Source: Cryptomeria japonica
Taxonomy: Eukaryota; Streptophyta; Pinopsida; Cupressales; Cupressaceae
DNA length: 64,000 nt
NCBI RefSeq assembly: GCF_030272615.1
Contig: NC_081415.1
Location: 106,529,796 to 106,593,795 of the forward strand
Direction: 5' to 3'
Shown: one piece after another, positions 59,601 through 64,000 of the stretch
Numbering within the stretch: position 1 is the stretch's first letter
How the letters are laid out: each line of letters starts with the position of its first letter
Program-made: the position numbers and the translations under genes
Notes under the pieces: generated by a model
Told to the model about the DNA's origin: nothing
The model's database searches: none
The model's input: only the letters and a program-made list of their open reading frames with translations

Positions 59601-60816
59601 GGTTTATCAGATGGATATAAAACATGTATTTTTGAATGGAGAAGAAGAAGTTTACATTGAACAGCCTGATGGATTTTCATTAACAAATGATAAGGATATA
59701 GTTTGCAGATTAAGAAAAGCTTTATATGGATTGAAGCAAGCTCCTAGAGCTTGGTATGCTAGACTAGATAAATATCTTCTAAAGCTTGGATAAACAAAAG
59801 GTAACACTGACAGTAATTTGTATTACAAAATTACCAATGATGACATTTTTCTTATTGAAGTATTTGTGGATGATATAATTTTTGGAGGTGAAGAAGAGCT
59901 ATGCAAAGATTTTTCTAACAAGATGCAAGAAGAATTTGAAATGTCTATGATTGGAGATATAAAAAAATTTCTAGGTTTGCAAATTTCTCAAATAGATAAA
60001 GGTATATTCATTTGTCAAACAAAATACTTGAATGAACTTTTGAAGAAATTTGGAATGGAAAACTCCAAACAGGTAAGCACTCCTATGACTACAACTGATA
60101 AATTGACATCAAAGGATGATTCAGCTCCTATAAATCTGACAAGGTACAAATCTATGATTGGAGGGTTACTATATTTGACACAAACCAGACTTGATATAAT
60201 GAATGTAGTGTGTATTGTTTCAAGATTTCAAAGCAATCCTAAAGAAAATCATGAAACTGCAGTAAAAAGGATTTTTCGCTACCTACAAGGCACGACAAAT
60301 CTTGGTTTATGGTATCCTAAGAATGACAATTTTGAGTTATGTGCATATACAGATGCAAATTGGGTAGGAGATGTGGATGACAGAAAGAGTACCACTGGAG
60401 GCACATTCTTTCTTGGTAGAAGATTAATTTCATGGATAAAAACAAAGCAGACTTGTACATCATTATCAATAGCAAAAGTAGAATATATTGCAGCAACAAC
60501 TAATTGCACTCAGGTATTATGGATCAAGCAAATGTTGAAAGATATAAAGGTAAAATGCAAAGAACCAGTAGTTATTTACTGTGATAACTCAACAGCAATA
60601 GATATATCAAAGAATCTGGTATTTCACTCTAAAACAAAGCATGTTTCTATTAAGTATAATTTTTTGAAAGAAAATGTTGAAGCAAATGAAGTGAGATTGG
60701 TTTATGTGAACACTAAAGAGTAAATTGTAGATATTTTTACAAAGCCTTTACCAAAGGAAAAATTTGAATATCTTAGAGAGAATCTTGGGGTAATCACTCC
60801 ACTGACAGAGAGTTAA
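56677..60816 (+). pseudogene. copia gag-pol, single frame with about twenty stop codons and no frameshift
   Basis: Every recognisable block lies in the frame of ATG 56677 (MATNIFKKDNPKLDGTNYG). Gag: CFNCIKVGHMASKCP is an intact CCHC knuckle. Protease: WIIHSGCSHHMTG, with His for the catalytic Asp. Integrase: WHKRLCH...CKEC zinc domain intact. Its catalytic core reads DLIHTNLYG (Asp to Asn) and CLRSHQGEF (second Asp missing), but keeps NGVVERKN. RT: WVFRNKLNEDGEVIRNKEGL, ALYGLKQAPRAWY and FVDDIIFGG, intact. RNase H: YTDANWVGD, VEYIAA, YCDNSTAID and IVDIFTKPL. It ends at TAA 60814. Stops include 58627, 58714, 59356 and 60721, at codons that are Gln or Trp in relatives. Confidence 0.95.
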
Positions 60817-61116
60817 ATGATGCAAATTGGCATCAAATCGACAGGGACAAACAGAAAAAAAAAATTCCGACTTGATGAAGGAGAGCTATTGCTCAGGGGG
60901 AGTACGTAGTTGTATGTTATGTTCTGATTTTTTATTCTTAATTGCTTAGGGGGAAACACATTGTACTTTGGAGATGTATTTTGGTTTTGGTTATATTGTT
61001 TCTATTTTTGATACAAAACTTTCTGTTGATCTTTTTAAGGGAGATTATTGGCATTCTATTTTTGGCACTTAGATGTTTTTCTATCTAGTGTTGCCATCAA
61101 TGCCAAAGGGGGAGAT
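60817..61116 (+). other. 3' untranslated part and polypurine tract of copia element 3
   Basis: Purine/T-rich; ends CCAAAGGGGGAGAT directly before the 3' LTR. Two other GGGGGA(G/A) runs at 60896-60902 and 60949-60955 resemble the extra polypurine tracts of Sirevirus-like elements, but this is only a resemblance. Confidence 0.7.
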
Positions 61117-62235
61117 TGTTGGTATTATGGATGACTTCGTCATGTGTTGCATTGGTTTTGTCATTGATGTCAACACTTATCTTTTTGGACATCTACATTG
61201 TTGATTTGTCACTCTAGTTATATTGGTTTGTTGTTGAACCAATACATTGTGGTCCCGGTATGGATTTTGGCTTGTGCATAGTTATCGATATATGTTTCAC
61301 TAGCAGCTCAAGAAGTTGATGATGACTTGTTATCATCTGGAGATCATTTGGTTATGTCAAAGACATGGATTGGATGTTTGCATTTGGTGTTTTGCATATT
61401 GGACTGATCCGGTTCACATATTTGCCTTAACCAATAGATAGGTCCAGGTTATGAACCAGCATATGATATCATGTTCCAGATCCGCACGACACGATTTGGA
61501 AATGATTTATTGATTGGATAATGTGTAAATGTATTGAGGCTGCCATATTGTATTGCACCAAGACTTATTTTGTAATTGATTTAAATGTAATATCTTTTAG
61601 GAGCCGACTTAATGATGAGGTCTTAGGTTTTGTATAAATAATTGTAAGATCTTATTTGCAAGATATATGCGTACATGTTGAGATCATTGTGAAGAGAGAA
61701 AATAAGCAGATCCTTGTGCAAATCATGCAGATATCATCTGAAGGTTGAAGGAAGGTTGTTAAAGGTTATGAAGGTGTTTGGTCCTCATGCTCAAAGCTTA
61801 AACCCGTACTGAATCCAGCATTGAAGATGCTATATTGAAGCAGTACAATGATTATTGGATTTAACCATCCAACTATGTAGTTAGTGTGATTCCTATTTTG
61901 TGATTGAGTAGTGAGCTCTAGGCAGTTAGCCTTTCTGCATGTGCAAACCCCATTATTGTATTCACTTACTATCTGCAGTAGTATCATCTGATTGTGGGTA
62001 AGGGTTCCCACCGTGGTTTTTTCCCTTACAAGGTTTCCACATCAAAATATTTGTGTCACATGTTGCGGATGTTGTTTTCCTTTTTGTTTCATGCATTAAG
62101 TTGTACTGGTATTAATATAACCATTAATTTGTTTTGTCGGCACTGAGTTTAAAGTTGGAATAATTTGTTTTGGGTTGCAATTTATTGACAACTGATTCAC
62201 CCCCCCTTCTCAGTTGTCCTTCCCAGTTCCTAACA
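61117..62235 (+). repeat. 3' LTR of copia element 3
   Basis: 1119 bp; pairs with 55513-56620. Confidence 0.93.
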
Positions 62236-62240
62236 AGATG
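62236..62240 (+). repeat. Target duplication AGATG, right of copia element 3
   Basis: Matches 55508-55512. Confidence 0.92.
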
Positions 62241-62443
62241 ATAGTTACCAATTTAATTGCATCCCTAATTTTCACAAGTCAGTGAAGTAAGAATATTGAG
62301 GTCTAAGATTATTAATAAAAACACATAAAGGATCTCTCAAGTAATTGTGGAGCAAGAAGATGAAACACAGAACCCTCCCATCCAACTTGTAACCCAACAT
62401 TTAAGTAAGAACAACCTATCCCCATTAAAGTACAACAATAATA
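62241..62443. other. Non-genic interval
   Basis: No gene seen; it is the flank of the inverted-repeat element. Confidence 0.45.
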
Positions 62444-63417
62444 GGGTGAATTCACAAAGTTGGTTCCCACTTTTTGGTACTTCCTGATTTTTGCTGAAAT
62501 CATACATTTTTTAGAAAATATAATGATTTAAGCTTAAAGAGGTCCCATTTGAAGTAATTAATTGAAGAGAGTTAATAAAAGGCTCTTAGATCAAAATTTC
62601 TTGGATAGAACCTCTCTACTTCTAAATCATACTTGCAATGGAGTCTCCTTTGCATCTATCAAATGCTGATAAAAAACCAATTTTACATTAGCTTTTGGGG
62701 GGTCAAATTAATTCATTTAATTTTTATTTTTTTAGGTATTTAGTCCTTATTATAAGCTCTCCAAATAGTATAACTTTTAATATATTTTTATTTTATTTCT
62801 TATGAATGTAGGTTTTTCATCGAACATGAACTTCTTTGTTCAATGCATTGGGAAAAATAGTAAACTAATTCAAAAAAATTCTGAAAAATATCTATGCACT
62901 AGGTATTGGTGTTTTATTTCTAAAAAAGAAAAGAAAAATAAATTTTGATTATATATAGAACAAGTTATGTGTTCAAACGTACACCTATATCTGAATTATA
63001 ATTAGTCAAACTTCAAAAATTAATAAAATGAAAGATATTCAACATATCACTATCAAACCAACTGCATGCCCTGGGTATTGATGTTACAAACCAAAATTCA
63101 AAAGAATTAAGTTTTTATCATTTATAGAAAAAAAATTATGCATTTCGGGATACACATCACTCTTAAAAAATGTTGTTTGCTGTAAAAAACTACTTTTTGA
63201 GGGAGATGGAAAAATCAATAAAATTTTATTCAAACAAATTTGAAAAAAATATATTTAGAATCTACAAGCAAGATACTAAAAATCACTAGTTTATATCATC
63301 TTCAAATTCTTAATGGTTTAAAAGTTATAGGTGTCGAAAAGTGAAGTTTTTTTTCAAAATATTCATCGAAGTGTCAAAGTTGGTCAAAAAGTGGGAACCA
63401 GTATTGTGAAATCACCC
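62444..63417. mobile_element. Non-autonomous terminal-inverted-repeat element (about 974 bp)
   Basis: The left end GGGTGAATTCACAAAGTTGG (to 62476) and the right end, read in reverse complement GGGTGATTTCACAATACTGG (from 63417), agree at 28 of 33 positions, including TTCCCACTTTTTG. The interior is AT-rich and non-coding. The flanks (ACAATAATA / AATAAATCT) do not give a clear target duplication, so the superfamily is undecided. Confidence 0.7.
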
Positions 63418-64000
63418 AATAAATCTTATGCCAGAGATCATCATTTAGATCACCCATAGTGAACCCTCCCTACATTATTTTCATCTTGCATCTATTAAAA
63501 TTATACACTCAAGGAAAATTGCTCAATATTAAAGAAAACCTCGTTTCTAAATTCTTAAATGAGTTATATAGATATGAATATATGTTTGCATATGCCCCAC
63601 ATTAAAATTCCATTTGATTGCATCATAATAGACAATATCCTTTTATAAATCAAAATAAATTTATGGAAACTAGATTATCCCCGCCTACTTCTCAACCTTT
63701 CAAGTCATCCATCTCAATATGAGATAAAACAAGTAATCAACACAAGGATTTTGTTATAACTAAACATGATACCTACTGAGTAAATTGATAAGTTACATAA
63801 TCAATAAACCACTTTAGTTTAAATTAAATACTATCTACCTAATATAATCATGGGGAGATAACCATAAGTTAATATCAAAATTCCACGTCCACCGATTCAA
63901 TTCCTTTCATTACCCGTTTAGAGAAAAGAGGGATGGTAGTAAAAGCACATCCAACACCACCTTTGTGGAACATCTTTGTCATGAGTTGCAGAGGTTCTTA
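63418..64000. other. Non-genic window end
   Basis: No supported feature. A short minus-strand frame at the very end has no recognisable family. Confidence 0.45.

Larger units (their letters stand above)
55513..62235 (+). mobile_element. Complete Ty1/copia retrotransposon with stop-riddled gag-pol
   Basis: 6.72 kb. LTRs 55513-56620 and 61117-62235 (TGTTGGTATTATGG ... CCTAACA), PBS 56623, one gag-pol frame 56677-60816, polypurine tract before 61117, and perfect 5-bp target duplications AGATG. LTRs differ at roughly one base in ten by eye, so it is old despite the complete structure. Confidence 0.95.

Overview
The window reads as a gene-poor stretch of a large seed-plant nuclear genome. It is AT-rich and packed with nested, old plant retroelements: Ty1/copia, Ty3/gypsy, plant L1-type LINEs, a TRIM and Helitron proteins. 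GT-AG introns are visible, and the one host gene belongs to a plant bark-storage / nucleoside-phosphorylase family. Thick layering of decayed long-LTR elements would suit a gymnosperm, but nothing here proves the species.

Layout. 1-378: last two exons of a bark-storage-protein-like gene; its 3' UTR and downstream flank recur at 10664-11005. 2554-3460: small tandem repeat and gypsy gag debris. 4072-10336: full-length LINE (+) between perfect 24-bp target duplications. 11006-13420: mostly empty, with a decayed tRNA-Asp primer site and LINE debris. 13426-18768: gypsy element (-) with LTRs, PBS, gag, PR, RT, RNase H and a cut-off integrase. 18774-25930: no genes, but telo-box-rich tandem repeats in two related blocks. 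27260-29510: RPA1-like pseudogene. 29646-31049: probable solo LTR (-). 33355-37480: Helitron Rep/helicase pseudogene (+). RPA and Rep/helicase together suggest one very large dead Helitron, though I could not find its ends.

39807-55120 is a nested stack inside a LINE-like element on the minus strand. It is hit by a copia element (+, 39951-45946) and by a second insertion at 47705-54868. The second insertion is a TRIM joined end to end to a copia element (both -), and one 5-bp target duplication encloses the pair. The TRIM's LTRs are largely a tRNA-Ala-like sequence with A and B boxes. The attached copia has lost nearly all gag-pol. In its place it carries an intronless importin-beta fragment, an unidentified stretch, tandem repeats and an array of hairpins with compensatory stem changes. 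It also took a solo LTR (50942-52419, perfect target duplication).

55513-62235 is a complete copia element (+) with perfect target duplications. Its 1380-codon gag-pol frame has no frameshift but about twenty stop codons, nearly all explicable as C-to-T or G-to-A changes. 62444-63417 is a roughly 1-kb terminal-inverted-repeat element; the rest to 64000 holds nothing I recognise.

No mobile element here looks able to move by itself: frames are broken and several catalytic residues are changed. The points most worth following are the TRIM-copia composite, the tRNA-bearing TRIM LTR, the importin-beta capture, the covarying hairpin array and the RPA/Rep-helicase Helitron.
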